From Cinnamomum chago (taxonomy: Eukaryota > Streptophyta > Magnoliopsida > Laurales > Lauraceae): 64,000 bases of DNA. The position numbers and the translations under genes were made by a program. Under the pieces are notes generated by a model. That model was not told the DNA's origin. It searched no databases and was given only the letters and a program-made list of their open reading frames with translations. Where the stretch lies: NCBI GenBank assembly GCA_038049695.1, contig CP142451.1, positions 30,798,001 to 30,862,000 on the forward strand. Reading direction: 5' to 3'. Shown piece after piece: positions 46,874 to 60,232 of this stretch (position 1 is its first letter; each line of letters begins with the position of its first letter).

Positions 46874-48225
46874 TGATGAGAGTCTAAAAGATACATTTTA
46901 GGCCCCTTAATGAGGACTTGGTTATACCGTCGATAGAGATTAATTAACTTAATTTTGTTTTTTATTGTTTGTAGGTATTACAAAGGCAAGGAGAGAAATT
47001 CAAAGCTAAAATGGAAGAAATCTCACAAAGCATGATAAAGAAGGAGTTGCAAGTAAGAAAGCTGCCAAATATGGGAAGAGACTCAAATAAGGAAGCAAAG
47101 CAAGAGTCCAAACATGCCTTGGACATCCAACATAGGGTCCCACTCATCCCATAGCATGCCAACATGGAAGGTCTTCTAATTACACTAGTATTCTCGGAAT
47201 TTTCAGAGGCAGCAACTTGAAATGGTCATAACTTTCAACTCGAGTGTCGGATTCGTGAAATCTATGTACCGTTGGAAAGATCTTTTCGAGTAGATATCCG
47301 TGGAGTCCAAGATTGTATAAATCGGAGCTATATCGAGGGAGATACGACCTCGCGAAGTTCGCTGTGATGACCAGTGGGCCCGGACCCGACGGGAATCTGA
47401 CTCCTACACGAATTGAAGACCTTTTTCACCCCAAAACTTATAAATAAGAGCCCAAACTCGTTTTTGGAGATTCACATCTGGAGTGAAGGTCTGAAGAAGG
47501 TTTTGGAGCTTTTGGGAGCGTAGCCATGGCGATTTCATCAGAGATTCCTTGCCAATCATCTTCCATGCGTAACTAATTCCTCATCTTTGGGTTGCGATGA
47601 AGCCCTAACCTTTTGTTTATGGTGATGTATAGGTTTAGGGTTTATTTTAAATGCTTTTGATTATATGACAGGATGCTAATCCATTGAATGGATTTTATGA
47701 ATGCAATATTTCTTTCTTTGGTATTTTAATCTTGTAGATTTGAGTACTAAGTCATATAATGATGCTTGAATGAATGTGATTGTTAGATTTAGGATAATCT
47801 ATGCCATAGAGATAGGTTATGCCCTGCTTTACATCCACATCCTTTATTTATTGACTCTGAAGGTTTGTAACTAAGACGAGTCTCTGTAGCGTTGACAGTA
47901 AAACCCGAGGCCTATACTTGCCATTGTGCGAGGTTAGAGTGGATTCGTGCCCTTAGATCTTTTCTCTGATTGAATCAAACCCTATCTTTTAATTTGTTAA
48001 TTTAGGAAATACAACCAATCAACCCATTACTTCGTTCTCTAATAGGATTAGTTTAATATTCAGAACTTTGTTTTCCAATAGAATTAGTTTAGGAATTTAG
48101 GAAACAACGCAACTTAGCCTTTTTGTCCCAGTGGATACGATACTCGGTTAACATCTCTGCTTTTGCAAGCAGAGGTAGTAGCGGAGAATAAATTAATAAT
48201 TGCAACCCTGTTCTAGGATTGACCA
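46874..48225 (+). repeat. Athila-like LTR (1352 bp), same family as 14096-15540
   Basis: Starts TGATGAGAGTCTAAAAGATA and ends ..GATTGACCA, homologous throughout to the minus-strand LTR at 15540-14096. TTATAAATAAGAG near 47438 is the matching TATA. The CG-rich palindromes upstream of it are eroded here (GGGCCCGGACCCGAC). Confidence 0.88.
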
Positions 48226-48231
48226 TAATTT

Positions 48232-48250
48232 TGGCGCCGTTGCCGGGGAC
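48232..48250 (+). promoter_or_regulatory. Primer-binding site of the second Athila-like copy
   Basis: TGGCGCCGTTGCCGGGGAC, identical to the site at 14089-14071 on the other strand. A leader to about 48455 (homologous to 13801-14070) follows. The element then stops, so this is a 5' LTR-leader fragment. Confidence 0.88.
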
Positions 48251-48512
48251 AATTAGCACGGTTGTTTGTTTCTTTTAATTCTGATTTTAGTTTAGTTTAT
48301 TTAATTTATTTTTATTTTTATTTTATTTTTTTGCTTTTTTAGCTTTATTCACATTGTTTATTATCCTTACTGCAGGGCTTTGATTTTAACACAGAATCTT
48401 AGAATTTGTGCAGGGATCTACGAGAGTTCACAAAGCTTTGCTCAAAGTTTACAGCCTGAGGTCTCTATATCCACACGGTTTCGATTTTTAGGACTAATTT
48501 GCCCCTGTAATT

Positions 48513-49133
48513 GTCGCAACATGTAATGGAGTGGTCTCCAACGTGTCACAATTATTTAGCCACGAATTAAGTGCATAAGCGTGGAAGTTATTACTGATAT
48601 GCCCTTGTAATTTGGCGCAGATCTCCTTTTTTTGAATTTCAAACTGCAATCGTTTCTGATCTTGAATCTGAATGTAGAAACTTAACGAGAGAGAAGATAG
48701 ATATTTTCACTGCCTCATAGTTTTGTAGATTCATTGTTTGCGAAGCAGATTGCAGATCAAACGTTTGGAAGCAGTTCTATTGTAATTGGATTATAGTCTC
48801 ATAGATTGATTGGCTGGGAAGCAGATTTCATATCCAAACTTTGGAAAGGGATTCCATCATTTTTTAGGTAAGCGATTTCTTCTATTTACAGCAGAGAGTA
48901 TGCAATTTTTTTTATTTGAATGTGTAGATCTATATATATTTGATACTCGTGGTCAGTTCTATTCTTATTGGTTTATAGCTTTGTAGATTAATTGACTGGG
49001 GAGCAGATTTCATATCTAACTTTTGGGTAGCAGTTCTATATTTTATATGGATGTTTGATATGTATGTGTAGTTTTTAATTATTTTTTTCCATTTTTATAG
49101 TTAGATTCCATTAGTTTTGTTGTTGATGAACTA
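48513..49133 (+). other. MULE D left subterminal region and leader, no gene
   Basis: Contains three related stretches ('gcagattgcagatcaaacgtttgg', 'gcagatttcatatccaaactttgg', 'gcagatttcatatctaacttttgg' near 48745, 48825 and 49000). I see no coding content. Probably the 5' leader with an intron of the transposase gene. Confidence 0.5.
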
Positions 49134-49960
49134 TTCAATTTGTATCAGCTCAGTTGATGTAGAATTGCTTTGCTTTTTATGATATTTAATTCTAGATGGT
49201 CATGTATTTAGATTAGTTAGAGCCTGATTTATTTGCCAGTCTTATTAGTTTGTTTGTTTTTTTTTTTTTTAGAGCTGCATTGTGGAAGAAGTCATGTAAT
49301 CAAATATATGTGACTTTAGCATCAAATTTATCTAACTGTTAATCAGACAAATCTTAGTTTTTGTAATTTTATCTGAGTTCTATATAAATTATTTGATTTC
49401 TGTATTGAATTTATCTGAGTTCACTTCTGAAAATTCAGATAATTTCATGCAAATTTGGCACAAACTCAGATAGATTTGTAGAGATCATGTTTGTTTTTTA
49501 CATTCTGCATAGTTTTTGCAATGATAATGACCATTTTTGTTATTCATGACCAATTCAATTTGTATGACTTCTGTTGATGTAGAATTATTTTTTATTATAT
49601 TTAATTCTAGGTGATCATGTATTTAGATTTGTTAGAGCCTGAATTATTTGCTAGTCTTATTAGTTAGTTTTTTTTTAGTGCTGCATTGTGGAACAAGTCA
49701 TGTAATCAAAGATATGTGACTTTAGGATCAAATTAATCTGGGTGTCATATATTAGTTTATGCAATTTTATCTGAGTTCTGTAAAATTTTTCTGAGTTCTG
49801 TATTGAATTTATCTAAGTTCACTTCTGAAAATCCAGATAATTTCACAGAATTTTGGCACAAACTCAGATAGATTTGCATATATCATGTTTGTTTTTTGCA
49901 TTATGCATACTTTTTGCTATGATAATGACCATTTATATCCCTTGAACTTTGTTATTTTAT
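49134..49960 (+). repeat. ~420-bp tandem duplication upstream of the MULE D transposase
   Basis: Copy 1 begins 'attcaatttgtatcagctcagttgatg' at 49134, copy 2 'attcaatttgtatgacttctgttgatg' at 49554. Each ends with a cluster of the MULE D word in both orientations (ATTTATCTGAGTTC, then AAACTCAGATAGATTT). The second copy runs to the splice acceptor before the transposase ATG. Confidence 0.85.
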
Positions 49961-49962
49961 AG

Positions 49963-52237
49963 ATGTCACGGCCGTTATTGCTTCTCTGTAAGTATGGCAT
50001 GTTTACGGTTGTTATTCATTTAAGTCGGAGTATGACTTATGATGGTTTGATGCGTCAAGTTTGTAACAAGTGGAGGAATCTTTCAGTGAACATGGTCTGT
50101 TTGACTTATACATTGTTTGGCCACCCAAAGTGCTTGTTGGACAGCGATTCGGATCTACTGAGCTTGTCCATGTTGGCTTCTTCAATGGGATTGGGAACAG
50201 TTGATGTATTTGTATCAGAATTGCAGGAATCAAAGGACGATGATTAAGAGGAAAATGGTGGTGATTTAGTGAAGATGCCCTACCATTAGTGGGGTACGAG
50301 GATGCAAATATAGAGATAGATCTTCTTCCATAGTTTTGTACACACAAGGAAAAGATTTTGGTGTCTTCTGGCTGGGCAAGTGATATTAGAGATGTGGGGC
50401 AGAGGTTTGAGGGCGGTGTTTTGGAGTTTAGAAGTGTCCTGTGCAGATATTCGATTGAGGTTGAGTTTGAATTCGTATATGTGAAAAATGATAAGGTGAG
50501 GGTGACAGTTGAATGCTCTCGCAGTCATTCAATGAGATGCAGATGGCGTGTTCATGCATCTATTGAAAAGTCGAGTGGCCATTTTTGTATCAGGACATTA
50601 AACTATGAGCATACATGTGGTGCAACAGTTCGAACGTCAAAGAACAGCCGTATGAATTCTGAGACAGTTGCAGATTTAATAATGGATCATATCCGTGAGA
50701 AGCCGCTCACCAGACCGATTGATGTCGTGCACCACTTTAAGGCGAACTATGGGCTTACCATTACATATCATCATGCATGGTGGGGGTGTGGAAAGGGCTA
50801 GAAATAAGTTGTATGGTGATTTGTCGCTATCTTTTGACCATCTTTGTTGGTATATTAAGGTGGCGGAGGAGGTAAATCCAAGAAGCCTCTTTGTGCTAGA
50901 TTATGACCAATCAACTATGTGTTTCAAGCGTCTCTTTGTGTTGTTCTATGCTTCAATTGTTGGTTTTAATCATATTCGTCCTTCGTTATTTCTGGACGGT
51001 ACTTTTTTAAAAGGCAGAGATACAAGGGAAACCTGTTGGCAGCAATTGGAAAGAATGAGAATCAAGGTAAGTCGTAATGCTGTTTTTTCTGATATTATTG
51101 ACACATTTATTTATTTTTATATTAATGATCACCATGTTTTGATTTTCTGAATAGTATATGAAATATAAAACTTTGTTAATTCATGCCACAGGTTTGTTCC
51201 CCCTTACTTTGCGGTGGGGGACTCAGAGACGGAGGACAATTGGACATGGTTTCTATAAAATTTAAGGAAAGTTATTTTGTCAGATCGCACTATTACTTTT
51301 ATTTCTGACAGAAATCAATGTCTAATAGAGGCTGTTTCAAGGGTATTTCATTTTGCCCATCATGCGTATTGCCTCCAACACCTTAAGGCAAATTTGAGGG
51401 ACAAGTTGTCTGGTGGTTACACTAATGAATTTAGAGAGGAAATGGTTATGATGCTTCGGGAATGGGCATATGCGCCAACCATTGATGCCTTCCATGCAAA
51501 GCTGTAGTCGTTGAGGCGTGAAGGTAGTTCCAACGTAGATAAATTTCTCTGTGAGTTGTCTCATGAAAGATGGAGCAATGCATATTTTAAGGGTCAACGG
51601 TACGGTGAGATGTGTTCAAATGCTGCTGAATCTATCAACTCATTGATTAGAGAAGCTCTCCATCTTCCAATTACAAAGTTGGTTGACACAATAAGGGTTC
51701 AAATAATGGAGCAGATGGCTAATAAGAAGGAAGTTTCAAGCAAATGAAAGTCAAGCATCTGCCCAGACATAGATAAGAGGCTTGGTACTGCTATCCGGCT
51801 TAGAAGGACGTGGACCGTCAACCGTTCGAGTGAAACTGTTTATGATGTGCACTCTTACCCGTCAGTGATCGTTGACATTTTTAATCACATATGTTCCTAT
51901 TATCAGTGGCAGATCAATGGCTTTCCTTGCACCCATGCTTGTGTTGCGATTCAAAAGAGTGGAAAGGACTTTACTCTCTTTGTTGATCATTATTTTCACA
52001 CTCATACATATAGAGCTTCATATGAAGAGCAGATTTTCCCAATTCCAACCGTGGGAATGCCAGAGACAAAAAGTGTCGAAGCTGTTATTCTCCCACCTAT
52101 TGTTAAACGACCAGCTTGCAGGCCGAAAAAAAGGAGGATCTTGTCAAGAGGGGAGATTACACGGCAGATAAAATGTGGGCGGTGTGGTAGTATTGGCAAC
52201 CATAATAAGAAATCGTGCAAGGAGCCTATTCTTTGAC
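49963..52237 (+). pseudogene. MULE D transposase
   Basis: The ATG at 49963 follows the acceptor ..TTTTATAG. A PB1-like domain (49963-50247) and a broken linker lead to the MuDR DNA-binding domain (50358-50650, CSRSHSMRCRWRVHAS). The DDE core shows PSLFLDGTFLKG (first Asp, about 50990), an intron-like gap (about 51066-51190), then ITFISDRNQCLI (second Asp, about 51295) and NAAESINSLI (Glu, about 51620). A SWIM-like finger CSYYQWQINGFPCTHAC (first pair degraded) and CCHC knuckle CGRCGSIGNHNKKSC (about 52170-52215) close it. Stops near 51258, 51508 and 51747 inactivate it. It is clearly diverged from the A/B/C transposases (longer spacing, different linker), in line with a different terminal repeat and a different motif array. 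Confidence 0.88.
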
Positions 52238-52489
52238 ATTTCATTGAATTAGATGTTGAATTTAGCTTAAGTGTAATATTGTTGATACCTGGGATGTAAT
52301 TCTGATTAGTGAATAATAAGTCAAATTGACATTCCATTTAATGTTGTTTAATGTGCTCTTACTTTTATAAGTAATTACTTTCAAATGTGTCTAAATCATT
52401 TAGTCATTGTTCAAAATTGATATTGAAATTGCATTAGAACTGAGATTATCTGGAATCATTAGCTAGACAGAGCAATCTCATTACTAAGC

Positions 52490-52830
52490 TAAATATATAG
52501 CAGAACTCAGATAATTTCACCCTGGACTGAGATAATTTGATGCAGAACTCAGATAATTTCATTCATGGGTCAGATACTTTCACCCAGGACTCAGATAATT
52601 TGATTTAGAACTCAGATAATTTCATCCATAAGTCAAATAATTTCACCCAGGACTCAGATAATTTGATTTAGAAGTCAGATAATTTCATCCAAAACTCAGA
52701 TAATTTGATTTAGAAGTCAGATAATTTCAATTAAAACCTAGATAATTTCATCCAAAACTGATATAATCTCAGTCAGAACTCAAATAATTTTTGTCAGAAG
52801 TCAGCTAAAAATTCACCAGAAATTAGATAA
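52490..52830 (+). repeat. Dense array of the MULE D word, ~24-bp spacing
   Basis: About 14-15 copies of (A/G)(A/C/G)(C/G)TCAGATAATTT(C/G)A alternate with short spacers 'acccagg'/'atccaa'. The array lies directly 3' of the transposase, between it and the convergent Ulp1-like gene. Confidence 0.92.
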
Positions 52831-54589
52831 AATGATTGCATAGTGCTGATGTACGAAAACATTGACAAGAAGATTCCATATACATTCATTCACAAATGTG
52901 AGAATTACATTGATATAAATGTTTATCCAACATTCATGTGAACAAAAAAAATACATTCACAAGTCTGTTACACGTTCACTTTTCTTATAAAGAGATTTAC
53001 ATTCAAATGTTTCGACTTTTGTTTGACATCAACTTGATTGAAAACAACTTGTTTGTCTCGTTGCTGTAGTTTTTTCATCAGTTTTCGAAGTCATCATCAG
53101 TAGCTTGTTGCATGGCGTGGTAGTTTTCAATTGTCCAACTGCAATGCTTGTCATTTAGGAACTTGCTTACTATCTCTGCCTTTAATCCGTCAATGACGCG
53201 TTGTGGCAGCTTTGAAGCAATTACTTGTTTATGAGTAACTTGCTTCATAAGATAACAAACGACCACTCCGCAATCAACACTGAAACATGACATGCTATTG
53301 TTAGTCGATTGTAAATAAGTCACTGTCAAGCCAATTGAATTACTGTAGTTGCACAATGATACTTACGAACCCATTTTCTGTTGTGGGGCGTCTTCCACGC
53401 TTATCAATGGAGCTCCATATTGCTGTGTCTCCTCAACATTGACATAATTGTAGTTCTCCACATACTGTTTCTGCAGAATAATTTTTTTTTCGTATTTTGG
53501 GTCAGTTTCGTGTATTCTTATGGGGACCATCGTATAAATAATGACTAAGTGAGACATATCAGAATTCGTGCATCCTCAAAATAATGATCGACTGTTTTAG
53601 GTGATCTTGGTCGTAAGGAGTTGTAATGTAACCAATCTCCTTCTTTCTGATCCAGCACCAACAGTGTCCAGTTGAAGGGCTCAGCATCCTTCCTTTTTCC
53701 ATTTGAATTCATCGAAAAAAGCACGAATCTGTGGTCTGCAGTTCTACTTGGGGAGATCTGAAGGTGCAGTATCTATTCCCTCATTTCTGACGATGGGGAA
53801 GTAACAAATTTCTACATTAAGACATGTTTAGTAACTGTTTATGATATATAAAAATAAAGTAAATGATGACACGGTTAAAACAGTTAGTCTTTTACCCAGC
53901 ATAAACTTGTTATGAAGTATGATTTCTCTCGAGGCAGCATTTCTTTATGTTGGACAATTGTGAGTTGCTCTTGGATTTCCATGTTCTCTATATAGCAACT
54001 CAGCGTAGCAGGCAATAACCTGTTCAATTGGAAACACATAATGTTAGGCATATAGTGTGAACACGACCATATTATGTTTGTGTAAAATGTAGGAATATTT
54101 CGTCAATGTTTCTGTGTTGTGATGGTTACAGTGCTTAACATTTCTGCTCTATTGAGAACTGCAATTATGTCCTCGTAAGATACAACTTGTATGCCCTGAC
54201 CTCCCCAAACGAGCGCCCTGCAAATGCAATTACACAAAGTCCTCAATTAGTTTGCATTTTCATTAATGTTTCTTAAATTCAACAGTTGTGTTGCTTAAGT
54301 GCATAAGTATGTGACTTATGCATTGCCCTCAGCTTCATAAATCTCCTTTAGCTTTTTTTACGTCAGATGCATTCATAAGCTTAGTGACTGCATTTTTTGG
54401 GAGTGTGAAGGGGGCAACTGTTGGGTTTATCTTCCTTGTCGCTGTTCTTTTTTTTTATTCATTTCACCATGGAGGATTGTTTCACCTCCTTAATTGGCTT
54501 TGATGGTGCGTCAAACGACATGATCTGACCAATATTTCAATTATAAAAATATAGATTAATCAAATTAGAATTTGCAAAAGGGCAGATAA

Positions 54590-54865
54590 ATTTAATATAA
54601 CATAAGATAAATTTGCTGATAGTGTGATAAAATCATACAGAAGTCAGATAAATTTAATGAAAAGTTTTATAAGTTGATACAGAAGTCAGATAAATTTAAT
54701 GAAAAGTTTTATAAGTTGATACAGAAGTCAGATAAATTTAATATAAGATCAGATAAATTTGTAGAAAGTCAGATAAAATGACACAGAAGTCAGATAATTT
54801 AAAGAGAATTGTTAAAAGTTCATACAGAAGTCAGATAAATTTGATAGATAGTCAGGCAAAACATG
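54590..54865 (+). repeat. MULE D word array within the Ulp1-like gene
   Basis: About eight copies of CAGAAGTCAGATAAATTTAA and shorter forms, with a ~50-bp higher-order unit ('gaaaagttttataagttgatacagaagtcagataaattt'). It occupies what should be an intron of the minus-strand gene. Confidence 0.88.
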
Positions 54866-56109
54866 AATTCAATGCAAACAAAAATTATCTAAACAAGCAT
54901 GGTCGTGTAACTGAATTACCTCAGGTACATTTTCTCCAATGTTATGATCAGTTGCAGCCTCTTCCGCTGCTTTCTCTGCCATTCTAAACTCTTTTTGTTG
55001 TGTATTAGTTTTTCTTGTAGGCTCGAAGATATCATCTAGAGTCTTCCCAGCCCATTGCAATCCTTTCTCTGCATAATCAATTGTCATTTCCCTCAACAGC
55101 TGCTGCAATTTCAAGTTGTTTGATTCCAGAATAATCAACTTTTTCTTCAGGCCATTTACCTCATTTTCTGCATTTGTAGCTCTCGAGGACTGTACATCTG
55201 ACACATTGATGGTGTGTTTCAGTTGCTCTTTGAGGGAGCTGGCCGGTCGAGTTGACTCCTCTAAAGTTTAATTTGTGTCCACATTATGAGTTTCAAGGGA
55301 AGTCTTCTCCTTTGTCAATTGCTCAACCAACTATAGAGCATCGTCCCTTTCTCTTAACAAGCTGGTGATCATTTGTTCAGTTTCAAGCCGTTGCTTTTTT
55401 ATGATGTTGTTTTCTGCCGACGTCCTTTCAAGTTCAATAGCCATCATTTTGATCTGCGCTTGTGATTTGTCTTCTCCTTAGTGAGTTGGATGACTAATGA
55501 ATTTGCCCTGTCACGCTCCTAGGTAAGATTCTTGATCTTGCTGTTTTCGGCTGTTTGTGATTGTTGTCTAAGACTAGGCATTGTATCACCATCTTCTGGT
55601 ACTGATCTAGAGTGTGTTTCAAATGGCTCTTCATATACTATGTTGCTGGTGCTGCCAATTATGTCAGCTAAGATGTTTACAACTAGCAGATCTGTTTGTA
55701 CGAACATCTATTCATAGTCTGCCATCTCTGCACCAAATGATATAGACTATGTTGCCACACCAATGAAATTTGTTTCTTCACTGTTACTATTCTGCAACTG
55801 CTCTTCCAACTCGGATACAATCAATGTATCTGCCATTATGTCTGTATCTGGTTGGGTGGCTTCAATCATTTTGTTCTGTTCTCCCTGCTCTCCTTTTTCC
55901 AATTCATGCTCGCTTTTTTCATTTCCATTCTCTTGATCGTCTCCTTAATCCCGATTTTCTCCTTCTACCTCTACTGCTATGTCTCCCCCATCTCCTTGCT
56001 TTTCGTGTGTTTCGCCATCATCATATTCATATTCTTCCGATGTGTCTTCTCCCTCACTGTTTTCTTTTTCTGTAACTTGTTGCTCTCCTTCTATCTCCAT
56101 CACGACTCC

Positions 56110-59100
56110 TGTGAGAACCCGACCCCTAATCTCTTGGATTAGTATTGTTTTATTTGTGGATTAGTTTCTTTTAGTGGGATTAGTACTTGTTGGGTTGAGT
56201 TTGTGAGCTAGAATGGTTTTTCTCTAGTTTTGGAGAATTTTGAGTGCCTTTGTGATTAGTGGGACCCTTTGGGGGTTCTTTTAGTGACTTTGCGTGAGAT
56301 TGGGAGATTATTTGAAATCCCTGATAATTCTTGTTTTAGCCTCTTTTGACTTATTTTGTTAACCTCTACAACTTTCGTGTTCACTCCGTACCCGTTCGAA
56401 GCTCCGAAAATCAGTTTTTCCAGCCCGGAGGGCAAAAAAGTCTTTTCACACCAAATCTGTACCCAAAACTCGATATTCTCGAAATCTGTGAAACATATAC
56501 TTTTTGGAAACTAGAAATTTCGACGATCATTTCTTCCTTCTTCGTCGAATTCATCCGAGGTCCCGAAAGAGATGATTTCAGCCACCCAAGTTCTTTAAGT
56601 TGTGGGACCCAACCCTCACTTGCTTATAAGAGGAACCCATCTCCTTCATTCATTTCACTCTTCATTTTCCAGCACAAACCAGCTGAACCTAGGGTTCCTT
56701 GTGCTTCTGTTCTTCTTCTTGCTTCTTCATCTCCAAGCCACACCAAGAGTTCATCAATCAAGGAATGGAGATCACCAACCTCTTCCTCATCTTGCAAGCT
56801 TTCCATTGATACCATTTGTGAAGAAAACCCTCCATCACACGACTTCCTTTGAGCTTACCTTGTCCATTAGAGGACCTTGCAAGTAAGTGTTCTTCTTCAT
56901 CTTCTAGATTTGTAATCTTCTAGCCTTAGAGAAGCTCCACCTTGATTATTGAAAGGTTTCCTTGTCATTTCTTGGTTTAACCCATTTTAGGGTTTGTTTT
57001 GGGGGTTTTTGTAGAGATTGTGGATCTTGAGCTTGAGAGGTGATTAGGAGCTTGATTTGCTTGATTAGAATCAAAGGCAAGTGGATGATTGGATCGTTTT
57101 GATTATTAACATGTTTTGTGAGAAAAATCTTGTTTCATTAAGGGTTTTGGTGATTTTAGTAGTTGTCCTTACTATGATTAATATTGATTTCGAAATGTGC
57201 TTATTGATGAGTTTATTTTCCTCTTGTTCATGCTTGGAAAATGTATGCATCATATTGGCAAGGTTTCAAATGGTTTCACATGAATGAGTTTTCTCCACCT
57301 TGAGATTTGTTGTGAATGGAAAGAATGGAAAGGGAGAAACTTGAAATGAGGAGCTCTTTAGCTCATATTATTGTCTTGGAAACATGTATTTTAGTCTTCT
57401 TGTTTATAGTTCTATGCGATTATTTAAGTGTTGGAAAGGAAAGGAAAAAGGAAGGGAAAAAGGGAAGAAAAATCAGTGTCCCGGACCTGCTGCACGCCCA
57501 GGTCCGATCGATCGGTCTGTCTTTAACTGTAAGGCTTTTTGAGCCGATCGATCGGACTCTGTGTATAACTGGTACAGAAATTTCGGCCGATCGATCAGTT
57601 TGAGTCCAGTGAAATTTGATATTGTTTTTTTTTTGGAAACCTTTGGGCTTTCTATGAGTCCTAGGGGTATATACCTTAGTGTTAAGACCAATTATACCCT
57701 AATCTAAGGTCTCTAAGACTAGGGAACTAAAAGAAAAGAATGGTGTTGATTTAGACACTAATTCTTGGTTTTAGGTGGGACCCTGGCTACCCTCTTTGGA
57801 CTGTTTGGACCATGTGTGAGAATGTCTTGAGCCGACACGCCTCACGGTTGGTTCGGTAGCATCGGAGTTCAATCCATTTCAATCTTGAACGGGATGGAAC
57901 AACGCGATATCTTCTTTATATCTAAACACAAGTCTTTCCCTTGGTTATCACGAATTCTATTCCTTTCGGTGACTGAATAGGTTGCTCGATGTTTCTGGAT
58001 TAATGCCATGCCTAGGATGGACCGTTTATAATCTTGATTCTTTTCTATTATAACATCTAGTACTACTCATAAGCTCATTTTAAGTTTGGAAAATCGAAAA
58101 GTGCATAAGGAGCCCGGAATGTCTTCAAACTCAAGGAGTACCAAGTAATTATTATAATCGACATACGGGACCCCTATTCACTTAAATAGATCTTGAAACC
58201 GATATTTTTACCCGAAATTGTTATAGTTCATTGTTTCACCTCATTTCCCGAGATTTGCATCACATGACTTGTTTCCCGAAAGCATTGAAGTTACACTAGT
58301 AACAGTTATTTGTCCCGAAATTTATTGCCCGATATGAAGTGACAGTGTGCCCTTGTGCACCCCCGTTTTACCCGTTTATTTATTGTACTTGAGTTACTTG
58401 CATATGTCCCGATTTGTTATTTGACCTATGAGTCGGCATCACTAAGCTTGGATACCTTGTCGGTTTGATCCACCGACTTGGAAATCCCTCTCCCGTCCTG
58501 CCAGCTGCAGTTTGGATCCCGATACCCGGTTATTGCCGTGGTCCCGTCCCGATACCCAGTTCGCTACCGTGGTCCCGTTCCCGTATATTTATATTGTATA
58601 TATGATTTACGTTGAGTCTCCTCACCTTGTGTGACTGAGACCAACGTCCCGTTATACTCTTGTCACTTCGGTGATAGAGGACTTAGCTTCTTGTGATTGC
58701 CATCTTGCCAGTTCCCGATTCCTTGGATACCCGACATGTTTTATATTGCTTACTTGCTTTCCGATAAATGATTCGTTTCCTTTATGAAAGTTGTTATTTA
58801 AACAAGTGTTAATATTCTCCAATGTAAATTCAGTTATTATTATATTGCCTTCTGTTCTTTGTACCCGCACATGTTTTAAATGAATGCCGGTTGGGCGAAT
58901 ACCCATGCTTTTACATAAGTTTCACACGATCGATGGTTTTACTAGATTTATGTGATTACACATGTTTTAAATGAATACCCGAATTGTTAAATATCCGTGC
59001 TTTGTTTTAAATGACATTTGGTTTGTGAGATTCCTATGTTTATACCTGTTTTAAATGATTACCCGAATTGTTAAATGTCCGTGCTTTGTTTTAAATGACA

Positions 59101-60232
59101 TTTGGCTTGTGAGATTCCTATGTTTATACCTGTTTTAAATGATTACCCGATTGTTAAATATCCATGCTTTGAAATATGTTTCAAATGACACTTGTTTGCC
59201 AGATCCCTACGTTTATACCTATTTTAAACGATATCCGGTTTGTTAAATATCCATGCGTTGAAATATGTTTAAATGAACACTAGTTTTGTCAGATTTCTTT
59301 GGTTACACCTGTTTAAATGAACACCCGATTTGTTAAATATCCGTATTTCTACATAGGTTTCAAATGGACATTGGTTTTGCTAGACTGCTATGAATACCTG
59401 GTTTGTTGTATACTCATGTTTTTACTTAAGTTTCAAATGAACGTTGTTTGCCATACCACTATATTTATACATGTTTTAGACGAACTCCCGATTGTCAAAT
59501 ATCTATGATTATAGATGATGTAAACGAACACATGTTTTATTAGATATTCATGTTTTACCCATGCTTGAAATGAATACAGGTTTTCCCCGAGATTCCCGAC
59601 TTTTGCACCCGTTTAATTATATGCAGCATTTGATCGAGTATCATGATTTATCTTATGTTTTATTCTTCAGTATATTTGTTATCTTTTCATCCACCTGCCA
59701 GACCGTCGTGTCTGACCCACTACTTTTGGTACTCAGGTTCAGATTTCTTCGCCCCGAGTTGAGTGTTTTGTTGGCTGTGGAGCCATGCCTTGCAGGTTGG
59801 TTTGTCGGCTATGTCATGTAGACATTGAGCTTGACATCGGAGCTACGTCACATTTGGGTAGTAGTTTATAGCTTATTGTTGTATGACTTTTATTAGCCTT
59901 TTTCTTGGGATTCTTAATTAATGTACATTGATAATTGTAACTTGAACATATTTGGGAATGTAATATCCTGTTACTGTCAGCTCTGTAATTTATTGTGATG
60001 GTTACTCCAGTCTGATATGATTCTTGATATAATAGCTATGTGCTAAAGGTTGAGTGCGACGCGGAATCCGATGGCCACGGACTTCGGGTCGCAACGCCAC
60101 AAATGCTTCCGCAAAAATATTCAGAATGTGTTGGAATGTGTTGTCTTCACACACGTGGATCCTGGGAGAAGTAAAATACATTTATACTAAATCCCATTCC
60201 CGCCCCCGAGGTTTCGGTTCGGGGGCGTGATA
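56110..60232 (+). mobile_element. 4.1-kb gypsy-type solo LTR inside the MULE D protease gene
   Basis: Starts TGTGAGAACCCGACCCC and ends TTCGGTTCGGGGGCGTGATA (last triplet ATA where ACA is expected). The flanks are ACTCC (56105-56109) and GCTCC (60233-60237), a 5-bp duplication with one change. Removing it joins ..GACDKG to VMEIEGEQQ in frame on the minus strand. No primer site or gag is inside. Three CCGATCGATCGG palindromes (57503-57592) precede a GTATATACC (57667). A ~86-bp tandem repeat fills 58850-59560. Confidence 0.8.
58850..59560 (+). repeat. ~86-bp tandem repeat within the solo LTR
   Basis: About eight diverged copies of '..gttttaaatga(t/a)nacccga(a)ttgttaaatatccgtgctttg..gttttaaatgacatttggtttgtgagattcctatgtttata..'. 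No coding content. Confidence 0.8.

Noticed and set aside
52490-52830. 24-bp repeats as a CRISPR or coding repeat
   Set aside because: Spacers are short and similar, no frame stays open, and the same word recurs elsewhere in MULE D.
55770-56164. Leu/Phe/Ser-rich plus-strand frames as a membrane protein
   Set aside because: They are the antisense of an acidic Glu/Asp-rich region of the minus-strand Ulp1-like gene.
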